A stretch of DNA of 30,000 bases from Sphaeroforma sirkka (Eukaryota; Opisthokonta; Ichthyosporea; Ichthyophonida): assembly GCA_001586965.3 (NCBI GenBank), contig LUCW03000216.1, positions 1 to 30,000 on the forward strand, read 5' to 3'. Positions 19,461 through 29,869 of the stretch are shown here, piece after piece. Position 1 is the first letter of the stretch; each line of letters begins with the position of its first letter. The position numbers were made by a program, and so were the translations under genes. The notes beneath the pieces are model-generated. The model did not search any database, was not told the origin of the DNA, and saw only the letters and a list, made by a program, of their open reading frames with translations.

Positions 19461-20450
19461 TAGCTGACTCACTAGCTTGTTGGATTGTGTGATTGTTGGG
19501 ACGTCTGAGCTTGCCGCCTTTTTCGGGAGATATGCATGTTTGTCTGTTACTTCATATTCCGATTCTAGAATTGGCACCCATGCTGGTTTACAGTCTATCA
19601 ACCCCCATTCCTGCAATATTTCTCTTAGGTATAGTCGTTGATGGAGACGTACTCTTCAAGGGTATGTCTTTTAAGAAACCATAACGGTAGGCCCATATCA
19701 ACAGTATTTCATTCGCCTTTCATTGCGTCAAATAGTTTCTGTCCGTCGGTCTTACTCTGCCATGCTGCAATTTTGTCATCTACGTGTACAATAATGAAAC
19801 AAGGTCCACTGTGTTATTGTTTGATGAACAGTGCTCCATCCGATTTTTAGTGTTTATCAAATGTGCTGTATAGCAAATATATACATAGCTTTAAATCATA
19901 AGTGTCCGCTAGGTGGTAGACCGTATACGCAACGGTCAACTCGACATAAAACCTTTGTGTCTCCTTGCTTGTCCCTTTCGTATAGTTTTCTCTGAGACGG
20001 GTCCAATAGATGTTCGATGAGATCGTATCCTTGCGGCACTCGCATGTAGTTAGGGGTATCCATTTCTTGAGTGAGATAGGCCGAGGGTGTATCCTATTGT
20101 CGAATGTTCATGTCATAGTGTGCCATTAGAGCTAGACAGATTCTGAGTGTTTCCTTGGATACTACTGGGGCATAGCTTTAATCGAAATCAACTCCCTGTT
20201 TTGCATTGAATGCTGGTACGTTCAGACGTGATTTGAGTCGTGTGACTTGTCCTGATTCATCTGTTCTTGCCTTGAAGACCCATCGAGGGGGAGTAATGAT
20301 TTCTCTCGCGGTTTGTTGTCAACCAGAGTAAATGCCTTGCGCTGTGTCATCAAGTTCTCCATCTCCGAACGTGCTGATTCCTTCCAATCGGCTGCGTTTG
20401 GCATCTCATATATACCTTTGTATGTTTTTGGTTCCATTGCTGCAGTTACT
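19461..20450 (-). pseudogene. Copia RT domain, copy B, with junction fusion
   Basis: This copy has the same landmarks and stops as copy A. In addition, loss of one G at 20287-20291 shifts the frame after KPREKSLLP, so the PRWVFKAR segment is destroyed. At the lower edge, a frame of 88 codons (19616-19350) crosses the duplication junction. It starts as RT C-terminus (MQEWGLIDCKPAW ... NKLVSQL) and continues as GNLGDVPIDTTFKTPLL, which belongs to the region downstream of the protease. This chimeric frame is a by-product of the duplication. Confidence 0.8.
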
Positions 20451-20583
20451 GAATTGACAGTCTGCGTATTGCTAAGTGTTCGTCTCTTACGGCGGCTATC
20501 GTGAAACCAGTCGATATTATTATCATCTATCGCAAGGTTCCGCAGTTCTCGAGAGACTTGGCGACCTTCTGCCGTTCTTCTAG

Positions 20584-21901
20584 CTATGGTTGCTTCGAGA
20601 TCATGTTGTGATTTGGTAGTCGCTGCAGAAGCCTCCGACTCGACGGTATGTACTTTGCTTTCAGCAGGTTGTTGTATTGACTTTTGTACGTCACAGTTGG
20701 CTGGGCTTGTTGGCTAAGCATATCTTCCGTTGCCGATGTTGTCCTTGCGCCTATTTGGAAATCGCCATTCTCGAGTTGGAGGAATGTACTACTGTTCGTA
20801 GTGTCAGTTGGTGCGATAGCGGTTGTGCATTTGTTGTCTTCCCAGACAAAGAATTCAACTTCGAATATATAGACGTCTCGGCTTCGTATTATACGCTTGG
20901 TCAGTGGTGAGTATATACGATACGAGTCCGGTGTTGTGTCCAAGGGTTGCGCAAGAAGAATACCATCCAGTGCTTTGTCGTCGAGTTTGCCGTCTGGATC
21001 ACGGTTCTTGTATGCGATGACACCCGAATGTTCTGAACATATCTATCGGGAATGCGTATCCTGTAAATTTCTCGTATGGGGATGAGCTCTTTTCGTTGGT
21101 GGCTATAGCATTGTATATGTTGGTGGTTTGAATCAGTGATTCAGCCCACATAGTAGTCGGTAGACATGCATACTTCAGTTGTGCAAGCATTCTAGGGACC
21201 AGTGTACCATGGAGTCTCTCTACCTTGCCATGGTATTGTGGCGTGGCCGTAGGTGTGTACCTCGAGTAGTATCCCAAATACGCACGCATGCACCTCGTTA
21301 CTTTTGCTGTAAACTGTGAGCCTCGATCCATTTGTATGCACTGAGCTCGGTGATGACTTACGATGTACCATTCATCGAAGGTGTGTAACATAGCATCCAA
21401 AATTGTTGTCGCTTCCATGTCACGGATCGGATACTCTTTGGCCATACTAGAAAAATAGTCTACGATTGATACAGAGTGAGTGTTGGATCCTGTTGACGTT
21501 ACGAACGGTCCTATTATGTCTACGAAGACTAACTCGAGAGGCTCTGTAGTAGGTTCGTGCTGTCGTTCCTTGTTTGCATTCTTGTTCTTCTTCTTAGCAA
21601 TAGTGCATGCTTTGGATCGTTCCTCTGGTTGCCTTATGTATGGTTAATCTTTTGGGACGTAGCTGGGCTGCGCGAGCCTGTTGTGCCATGAAATCTGATT
21701 GGCTTTCTCCAGCGATGGTTCCACTGTAGTCATAGCTATGTCGTCAATGTGTACGCAGTATATCCTGTGCTTTTCATGTACTGTTATGGTTTCGAAGCTT
21801 GGGTAGTAATATCTACACCATGTTGTTGGTGAATTCAAATGAGTAGTGTCGCGCTGAGAGTAGGCTGATACGCAGTAGTGGAGTTTTAAATGTCGTATCA
21901 A
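20584..21901 (-). pseudogene. Copia GAG_PRE and integrase, copy B (frameshifted)
   Basis: The sequence matches copy A except for a 2-bp loss near 21018. Because of it, the integrase frame leaves the copia sequence after MFRTFGCH and stops six codons later; the rest resumes in another frame (20943-20584). The D, D, E positions remain in the first frame (21445-20999 and upstream). The GAG_PRE stop present in copy A is also here, so that stop predates the duplication whereas the 2-bp loss came after it. Confidence 0.85.
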
Positions 21902-22235
21902 TAGGAACGTCCCCCAAATTTCCTAGCTGAGCCACATACTTTGGATAAATGATTGTACCATCAGCTACTTCGAGCGCATACCGGTCATTAATGCGCATGG
22001 TGCTGATGAGGTGATGCTTGTGGTACTTATAGGGAAGCACGTGCATGGTGGCGCAACTATCGCAAGCTAGTCAGTATCCACTTTTGGAATCTCTATCTGA
22101 CTGATCATTCACCTCCTTGTTGTCGACTGTAGGGTAAATTCTGGAGAATGCTATCTGCCTGTTTGCAGGTAGCTGGTCATCAGATACTTGTGCTGACATG
22201 GCTTTTGTCTTGTCTGTCTTCCTGAGATTGGCGTC
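21813..22235 (-). pseudogene. Copia protease region
   Basis: One minus-strand frame reads AIDANLRKTDKTKAMSAQVS and then, after a stop, LACDSCATMHVLPYKYH (D codon 22059-22061). It continues with NDRYALEVADGTIIYPKYV and PLLRISLLSARHYSFEF. The position upstream of GAG_PRE and the D-S-x-A-T-x-H pattern fit the copia aspartic protease, where DSGAT/S is usual. The glycine is replaced by cysteine. ADGT and the LLSxxxL segment are the second landmarks of this protease-GAG_PRE boundary. The domain runs into the duplicated unit at 21924. Confidence 0.65.
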
Positions 22236-22239
22236 GATT

Positions 22240-23490
22240 GCTCTGCTACGGCTAGCACCTCACTAGACGGGAAGTATCTGGACATGCAATACTCTAGTGG
22301 AGGAGTGGAGAGAGTGCAGTATGTCTACTAGCTATAATCACAGGAAGGGAGGATAAAGACTACGACATAAAGATATATAGATAGTCACCAGGCGCATAAG
22401 GTGGGCTACTCTAGGATACCCCACCCGATGGCCAAGAGTAGCATATCCCTCAGTAATAGTACTACAATCTAGAAGGTGGACTTTAGCCGATAGGAGGTTA
22501 AAATCAAATAGAAGGAGTGCTAGTGGTATAGGTGGGTAGGATATTTCACTTCCAACTATATGTACTAGTTTACAGATGTACCGTACTATACTATACTCAT
22601 GGGGTGGGGTAGCTATGTGAAGGTGTACATATGTGATACTGCTAGGAGGGGTATACATAGTTTAGTTTAGTCTAGTCTAGGGGGATAGAATAGTGGGTAT
22701 AAAAAGGTATCTATAGGCTAAGGGTAAAGGTGTCTTAGGGGATCCGTAGCTATCAATATGTTTGTATGTCTGCTATTACTGGCAGACTCGGCCACCGCTT
22801 AGCTGCCAGTTGCTTGTAACGTCTACACTATGCATTTGAGACATGGTTTGTTGTACTGCACTGGCGTGTGATGCCTGCTCGCAGGCTTCACTTGACCACT
22901 CCCCGTGCATCCTACCTGCCCTCGCACCGCGTACACTCCAGGTGCTGGTCCTAAAGTACTAGATATTGAGTAACATGCGACAAGCATAGATACCAGAGGT
23001 TCCCAATACTCACACACACGAATAGTGTGAGCTTAAGAAGGGTTTGAGACTATTTTAACCGGTAATATGACATCAAGCACGAAAAATTGGGAGGCGAAAT
23101 TAGTCTCACCTAGGTTGCTATGGTGATATCTCCCCATAAAAAGATCTACTGACAAAAAATACATAACCATGTAATACAAGCGGGTAGACCCGATAACAGG
23201 TCGACTGTATTGTACTGTTGCAATTCAAATTTTTGAGAGCATTTTTATATTTACAACTAAATTCTTGTGTGCACATGGCAACTTGATTCTCGCCAGTGCG
23301 ACTAACTGGTGACGTTTTGATACGCACGAGTAGTGGTGGCTTTGGTTGGCCAGTCTGCGGTCGATAGACACGGCCAAGTTTTCTTGTGGCGTCAGATGAT
23401 CATATCAGTAGGTGCGCGAGATGACCGTTCCAGTGTCACTGATAATGTCGCTCACTCACATGAGTGACGAGTATAGCTTATAAAGTGCAT
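22240..23490. other. No recognisable gene (about 1.25 kb)
   Basis: A 106-codon minus frame (22658-22338) and a 64-codon one (23017-22823) have no motif and no splice context. A short run of tagtttagtttagtctagtc lies near 22661. The stretch may hold the 5' LTR and leader of the copia element, but this is unproven. Confidence 0.4.
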
Positions 23491-23494
23491 TGGA

Positions 23495-26257
23495 TTATTC
23501 AGAAGAGAGCTTCTCTAGGTCGGGGCCATATCCGAGCGCTTTTAAGTCCTTGATGGTGTCGAGTGGACGTCCTGAACAGAAGAAATGTGTACAATCAGAC
23601 ACGGAATGAGGAGTCACCGAGATACAGCACCGATTGAACATCACGCAACTGCAATCGAGCACCACGCATCTCAGAGAGAGTATGACTAAACCCTAGAACC
23701 TAGAATCCTAAACCCCTATGAGACATGTTGATTACAATACGTATGACTAAAAAATGGTCGTATCTACTAGCTTTAAACCCTCAGTGAGAACAATGTATGC
23801 TTAGCTGTGGCATATTTCATAGACATCTGTACGTGCGACAGTCAACAGACAGCAATGACCGGTGTAGCCTTCGCGGTTTAACACATTTGTCGTGTCTGAC
23901 CACTTCTCGTATACTCTAAACATTGCTGACGCGCATCACTATGCATTATGTAACTGTGCGAGTGTGACAACGCGACAGTGACCCAAACACACAAACTGGC
24001 AAAACACACACACTGACGTGCGCTTACTCCGTCGATATTGTCTGTTAGAATCGAAACTCCTATTCTATGTACTCAATACCAACCGAGATCCATCTACACG
24101 AACAGTGTCGGACACACCACATGCCAGTAACAACATACAAGGCAACCCAAACAGATAATATCCTCTCACCAGACTCAGAAACAAGAGCGTAATAAGCCGT
24201 AGTTAGACGGACAAGAGGTGTACTGTGCGCACTCGATAGCCTGCAGGATATGTGACTGACAGTCAATCAATTGCCAGACCACTGCGAACACTACTGCCAT
24301 TCAATTAATACTTACTATGTTTTGTATACATACATGCGTACAAACGTACACACGTATGTATGTACATACATACACATGCACACAAACACATAGCAATATA
24401 TATATACATAGCTATTGGATACTCTGCAATACTCTATGACCCAATACAACGCTATATTATGGAATACGCACCGCAGCTTTGTAACATGAAGAGATTGTGG
24501 AACCCTTCCAGTGTGAATTTGCCGTTTTCACTTCCAAAAGTGTTTTTGATATCATCTCTGTCTTCGTCTTCAAATTTCTCACCGTTGCAAACCTCCGCGA
24601 ACGCGTCCTTCAGTGCAACATGTTAAAAACAAACATTAGGCAAACAAGCATTGAAAAGTATACTCCTGATATACGTACATGCATTTCTACTGAAATCGTA
24701 CGATATCACTCAATAGTTGCCATGCAGAGGCACACCGCGTTCTCAAATCCCAGGATTCTGAAGCCATTTGAATCAGAAGTAGGTACAAGAACACCGGACA
24801 CGGTGAACGAAATTCACTCACGCACCACTGGCTATGGTAACTGAACTTTCACTTCCTCTCAAACCAAGACACAGGCCGTTTCCCCAGAGATAACCGCACA
24901 CTCTCTCATAGCTATTCGTACGACTGCTTTCAGATGTGCCACTGCTGCACTTATGCTACTGAGTCTGTCAGGCACACAATCATTGAATCTCACAATCGCC
25001 ATATAAGGCATGCGATAAGGAATCTCTTTGCATGATGTCCCACAATTGATCGTGCGAGAGCACAAATACAACAAGGACACCAACACAGACATAAGCACAT
25101 ACACCCCAATCAAAGGCAAGTGATATCAAGTCAAACATCAGCAACACACACAGATGATACACAGCCACCACAGAAGAGATACAACAACGACACCAACACA
25201 GACATAAGCACATGCACCCCAATCAAAGGCAAGTGATATCAAGTCAAGCATCAGCAACACACACAGACAATACACAGCCACCACAGAAGAACCGCAATTC
25301 GCATCGATATCTCATGTTAGTTCGCAGATTAAAAGATGTACACACCACGGGAAGGAAAGTGAAACATACACAGCAAGCGAAGACTGTGCTTGGTTGAGCA
25401 GATACGCCTTTGGTCAAGCCACTTGAGTATATAGAAACATCTATAACACGCACATGCCAACGAATTGAGGCTGTGGCATTAGTGCTATACTCATGCCAAT
25501 TGCGCATATGTATGCCCGTATGATCCGAATAAAGGCTCCCCGTACCATTTCCTTGTCGCTGAGTAACCCGTCCTTGTCCTCGTCGAATCGATTGAATACT
25601 TCAGTCAACACCTCCGTCGCACGCTTGGTCAAGAAATCAGCCTAAAATGCATACACGCAAGATATTTAGAACACTCATATATCGAATATGTTCGTGTGGT
25701 TTGAATTTCAAAAGTAAATGAATAACTTAAGAAAACCTCCCGTATTCGCACATCGCACCTGAGCGAGGCGTGCTGGCAGATAGACCTATCAGAGTAGCCG
25801 ACACCTTAACCCATTCCATCTTACGCAAAATGAATGACAACGCACAAATACACGAGACATATTATGAACTAATTCCAACGTTCGCTACATTGGGACTTAC
25901 CATACACACCATCTTCAGATTGAACTTACGTCAAAATCTACCAGCAGATCCACGAACGCTTGCTCCTCATCAGTCATACCCAGGTCTGAGCGGAAGTGTT
26001 GATGTGTGACGGTTTACGACTAGGGTGACCAAGAGGTGTCCTCATACAAGCCCAGCAGGAAGTGAATAGAGCATGGACAGTAACCAAACGTACGTTCACA
26101 TAGCAGGTAACTAAGAAAACATATACACATGCATCGATACTTGCAACAAATGCAAACACATACTTACATATCACCTACATCAATAAAAATACATATAAAT
26201 ACATACACACAAACATACGTATGTGCATACATACATACATACATATATACACAAACC

Positions 26258-26319
<62 letters not shown>

Positions 26320-26320
26320 G

Positions 26321-26404
<84 letters not shown>

Positions 26405-27048
26405 TAACAATCAAAAAATAATATAATAATAACATATAATATAATAGTAGAGTATATTAATGTATGCATATATAAATACATATACATATACATACATACA
26501 TACATACATCCACAGAAACATATATATATATATATCACACACACATCACATCATCATCATCACATCATATGTATATATATAGTATATATACTATGTATGT
26601 ATGCAGTGTTTGTATGTGTATGTTGTTTATATGTATTTATAAATATATATGTATCTATGTCTGCAAGTGTGTGTGTTATATATATATATCAGAGTATAGA
26701 TTAGCACTAACAATTATTGTACAAATATATACTCGATATTGTGTAATAAACACTTTCGTCACATGTACAGAGAATTGATTCAAGCACACAGTATACATAG
26801 ATATGAGCCTCTAAGCGAAAGAAAAACATTATCAGCGGTAGGTCGGCGAACGCAAAAACAATGAATCCCATTTACGTTCCGATTGTCGCACCTAATTGAT
26901 CTTCGAATGCCTCTGCGAAGTTGTCACCCAGCCCATTGAGTGTCTCGTCGTCAAACATCTGATTCTCGGGATCTTTAGGCTCCTCCTCCTGAGACTTGTC
27001 GGCCGAGGGTGCTTTGCCCTTCATTTCTTCTTCGAGATTTATGGGCAT
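23495..27048 (-). CDS. EF-hand calcium-binding protein, five exons, 173 aa
   Basis: Exons (minus strand) are 27048-26892, 25985-25930, 25641-25546, 24607-24472 and 23571-23495. The introns are 906, 288, 938 and 900 bp. Every junction is GT...AG, phases agree (1,0,0,1) and no stop interrupts. The start is the first Met of an acidic N-terminus ([12 protein letters not shown]). Residues 72-103 form a canonical EF-hand: helix VLTEVFNRF, then the loop [12 protein letters not shown] at 91-102 with D1, D3, D5, G6 and E12 in place. Residues 104-148 carry a second, degenerate unit ([16 protein letters not shown]) lacking most ligands. The end [18 protein letters not shown] resembles the WxDLxxLGY tail of eukaryotic EF-hand pairs; the EF plus hidden-EF layout recalls Miro, but no GTPase is present. 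It is likely a soluble calcium sensor. Exons 1 and 4 use GTGCG-type donors. Confidence 0.8.
24340..24415. repeat. TACA/TA-rich simple sequence in intron 4
   Basis: Repeated gtatgtatgtacatacatac and atatatatacata strings form a low-complexity stretch inside the fourth intron of the EF-hand gene, close to the donor side. Confidence 0.7.
25068..25293. repeat. Tandem duplication, 113-bp unit, two copies, in intron 3
   Basis: The unit beginning acaacaaggacaccaacaca at 25068 recurs at 25181 with about six substitutions. It is rich in CA. It lies wholly in intron 3 of the EF-hand gene. Confidence 0.9.
26261..26402. repeat. Long AT microsatellite in intron 1
   Basis: Two AT runs of about 55 and 78 bases are separated by ttatgcaata. 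They are flanked by CATA repeats (26228-26245, 26488-26508) and further TA-rich sequence to 26690. Such runs can extrude cruciforms and often vary in length. All open frames reported through it are simple-sequence artefacts. Confidence 0.95.
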
Positions 27049-27833
27049 CGTGATATGGATCGCACACTTAGGCCTTGATTAGCAGACAAATAGATATTTG
27101 TGTGTTAGTAGCAAGTATGAGAACCGGGCCAATATGTTTATCGTACTAGCATGCTGCCCGCAATCCACAGCATATATATATATTTTACCTGTTTGGGCGA
27201 AGCCGTGGAGCCGCGGTCCCCTTGTCGCCGTATCTGGCCTACTCTGCACTGTCTGCAGGCTTGGACTCAAGTTCTAACCCTACGATTCCCGAGTGTTCAT
27301 ACGCGCGTGTGAGCACACAAATTGAGAATGACCATTAGTTGATGTGAGAAAGATTCACCCCTTGGTTTATTTGATCATATATTGTTGATTCCATTGTAGT
27401 TATCAATGATTTTGTAGATTTAAGATCAGATGAAAACAAACCCCAAAAATGGTTTTGATTCGTAAAAAGTCTCAGTTGTTGTGGATCACCAATCAAAGTA
27501 TACAAATACGGTACATACTATCATACGGTTTCGAATAAGCGAATCAGTAAGCGAAGATATACAGTCGTACTGCTTCCTGTGCAAGAAAATCGGAATATTT
27601 GTAGGGTCACCCGTATACTCTGTCACGGACAAATTGACACCCCCGTGACCAGGGGACCGCCCATGACAGTTTGGTAGCCATGATGTCTGATGACTTTGTT
27701 CTACGGTTGGTTGAGGGTCTGTGAGAAAATCAAGTATGATGAAAGTTGCCCAGCGCCCACAGCAGTACAACACCGCTACCCACCATTTAGTAGAACCCCC
27801 CCACGAAGTTGACCCACCCCCACCCTTTTCACC
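27049..27833. promoter_or_regulatory. Divergent intergenic region between EF-hand gene and SND3
   Basis: The two start codons point away from each other, 785 bp apart. This stretch must contain both 5' UTRs and promoters. I see no unambiguous TATA box or shared motif. A short TA run is at 27172-27182, and C-rich patches lie just upstream of the SND3 start (27796-27830). Whether the promoter is shared is inference from position only. Confidence 0.45.
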
Positions 27834-29838
27834 ATGGCGCAACTGTATACTATGCTGCCTATCCTTGCCGGCGTAAGTGTCAGTACAAGCTTGTTTGCTG
27901 TTTAATGTGTTCCTAGCTGTTGTGTGTGTTTTACCATATCGATTCATTTCCTCGAGTGCAGTTTATGTTCCTATTTGCGTTGCGTAGCACTTGCAGTTCC
28001 GGCCCCTAGTCAGGTCATAGGTCATGCACATTCATGTTATATTGTAATGTACATGGTTTGTTCATGTAACTTCTTGAAATACTGGGCACTAGGCTTTCAA
28101 AATCAGCGCTTCGTATAAGGTTTCGTCGCATTCCTTTCACCTTCTGAGTAATATGTGTTTACCTTGTTGATGCTTGCTGATCACGAGGCAGCACCTCTTT
28201 CAAAATAACTGCTGGCTTCTCTCAAGTATTACGTCTGACGTGTCGATGTATTTATTCAACTGTCAAGAACACTATCTATTTTACGACCACGTTAACGATG
28301 TACAAATATCGAGATGTGACGATATTACGATGACCACGAACGTGATCCAGTCTTAACTTGTACTGTAGCCGCTTTTTTCCCATAGACGGAATTCTGACCA
28401 TCTTTAGTTCGGGGTCGCTTACACATAAGAATACATGGCTTGTATTCTTCCTGTGTATCTGTTTGCGTGACTTACACACAAGAATACATGGCTTGTATTC
28501 TTCCTGTGTATCTGTTTGCGTGACATCGCGTCTGTCCAGTGCAGATCATCAGGTCATATACGCTCAGGGATATTTGTATTTAACAATAGGATCTGTATGC
28601 ACGGCACTATTAGTAATACAAATAGGTATACGAAAGACGCTAGATATTCCCCTCTATGACAAGTTGCTGCTGGTTCATCGATTTGTCACGTACATGTCTG
28701 TTCTAAACATTATATTCAGACTGCACGTTTTGCGTTGTCTCACGGATGTAAACTATAGTCGGTGTCCAGCCTCAACATATTCTGCTCCTTCGGATTCCTG
28801 CTTCACAATTCCCTTCTCCTGCCTGCAGTTGTTTATATTTGTTGTTTGTTTGGCAATTGTAACACACTTACGATGCATGCGGCTTCAGTTATTAGAAGCG
28901 CTGTGGGCGAACGCATTCGAATATTCGCATTTCTCAATCATTCTGTCCTGCGGTTATATTTAGCTTTTGACTGTTTCCTTTTGATGAGTCTATTTGAATG
29001 TTAAATGGGAACGTTCAAAATCGCATTCGAATGCACCACACTCCCGATTTGTAACGTATTCATTTGTAGCGGATAACTGTTACCCACCCCCCTTGCCCTC
29101 GGTTGGTATGTAGACTCTGTAAACAACATTGACCCAGTTTCAACGTTTAAACTTTGCAGATCCAATATTTGGATATGAAGGACCCCGACACAATCCTCTA
29201 TCTACAAATTGGGTTCGGATGCAGTGCCACGTTCTCGCTGATCATGATGTTCGTTATCTCACAGAAGATCGCTACTATGAAATTTGACCCATCGGTCAAG
29301 GTTTCTGTTGAGGCGGCAGGACAGTAAGTAACCTTTTATGCATGTCACGATAACGTTGTCAGATCTTGCATCTATCCGGTTTATCTGTGCACAGCTAGTG
29401 TGTTCAGTCTAACTGTTAAACTGTTGACTTTTTGGTTTCCACTTATGTTCTTACGATGGAGCAATGATAATTTATGGCACCGCTCACTCTCGCTGAACCT
29501 GCAGGGAGCCTCAGATGATGAATATACAAGAACATGACTACGCCGAGGTGGGGCGGATGCGCTCGCAGGTGCTGATTGCGTCGGGTGTGGTGTCGTTCCT
29601 TAACTACCAGTTCGACTATGTGCAGCCTTTGTTCATCCAGTGTGTGACGCAGGTGATTACGCTGTGCATGTCACCACTGTTCCGTGTGCACTTGTTGGGG
29701 CAGGAAGCCGAAGGCGCTCTAGCACGCCCATGGAAGGAGAAAAACCCACTCATGGACATGATGAACCCAACAACCACAGACGACACCACCGCCACAGCAC
29801 CCCCACCCCCCAGCCGTGTCTGCGGCGGCGGCTCCTAA
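27834..29838 (+). CDS. SND3: SND3/PHO88 family ER membrane protein, three exons
   Basis: In yeast, Pho88/Snd3 is an ER membrane protein of the SRP-independent targeting (SND) route and affects phosphate-transporter maturation. The exons are 27834-27872, 29160-29323 and 29505-29838; the introns are 1287 and 181 bp with GTAAGT donors, TTGCAG and CTGCAG acceptors and matching phases (0, 2). The start sits in accATGG. The protein has 178 residues as read. IQYLDMKDPDTILYLQIGFG (14-33) corresponds to the family's D-x-EDP-x-x-ILYLRI block and leads into a membrane segment (about 24-46). HDYAEVGRMRSQVLIASGVV (78-97) matches its DYD-x-x-x-V segment, and YVQPLFIQ (106-113) and RVHLLGQEAEGALARPW (128-144) are near-diagnostic. 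The reading ends at TAA 29836-29838 after a C run; another frame offers a lysine-rich tail to 29869. Confidence 0.85.
28418..28523. repeat. Tandem duplication, 53-bp unit, two copies, in SND3 intron 1
   Basis: cttacacataagaatacatg starts the first copy at 28418 and cttacacacaagaatacatg the second at 28471. They differ at a single base, so the duplication is recent. It lies in the first intron of the SND3 gene. Confidence 0.92.
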
Positions 29839-29869
29839 GAAGAAGGCACGATCCAAGAAGATTGACTAA
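29806..29869 (+). other. Alternative lysine-rich C-terminus of SND3 in the other frame
   Basis: After two C runs (29800-29804 and 29806-29811), the frame used upstream gives SRVCGGGS and stops. The frame reached if the second run were one base shorter gives AVSAAAAPKKKARSKKID and stops at TAA 29867-29869. A basic tail is more plausible for this family than a cysteine-glycine end, so a homopolymer error or true one-base insertion is likely. Confidence 0.6.

Larger units (their letters stand above)
19461..21923. repeat. Tandem duplication, copy B (2463 bp)
   Basis: This is the second copy, directly abutting copy A. The three boundaries all read TAGCTGA (16995, 19461, 21924), with different sequence on the outer sides. 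That is a 7-bp microhomology at the breakpoint. Both small deletions relative to copy A fall in this copy and break its RT and integrase frames. Confidence 0.95.
16347..22235 (-). mobile_element. Degenerate Ty1/copia retrotransposon with an internal 2.46-kb tandem duplication
   Basis: On the minus strand the order is protease (about 22235-21930), GAG_PRE, integrase, RT (copy B), then again GAG_PRE, integrase, RT (copy A), then RNase H (16347-17150). Integrase before RT is the copia order. Without the duplication it would be a single pol region of about 3.4 kb. Stops occur in GAG_PRE, RT and protease frames, and extra frameshifts occur in copy B. No Gag and no LTR pair are recognisable, so the boundaries given are those of coding similarity only. 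Confidence 0.88.

Noticed and set aside
22338..22658. 106-codon minus-strand open frame beside the copia element
   Set aside because: No similarity to Gag or any domain I know and no splice context. It may be LTR or leader sequence.
26129..26580. Several open frames encoding YIYIYI repeats on both strands
   Set aside because: They are translations of the AT microsatellite in an intron.
27486..27947. 153-codon minus-strand open frame
   Set aside because: It is antisense to the SND3 start exon and the divergent promoter region, and has low-complexity glycine and threonine content without motifs.
28358..28963. 201-codon plus-strand open frame between SND3 exons 1 and 2
   Set aside because: It lies in an intron fixed by good splice sites and family alignment, crosses the 53-bp duplication, and shows no motif despite its hydrophobic make-up.
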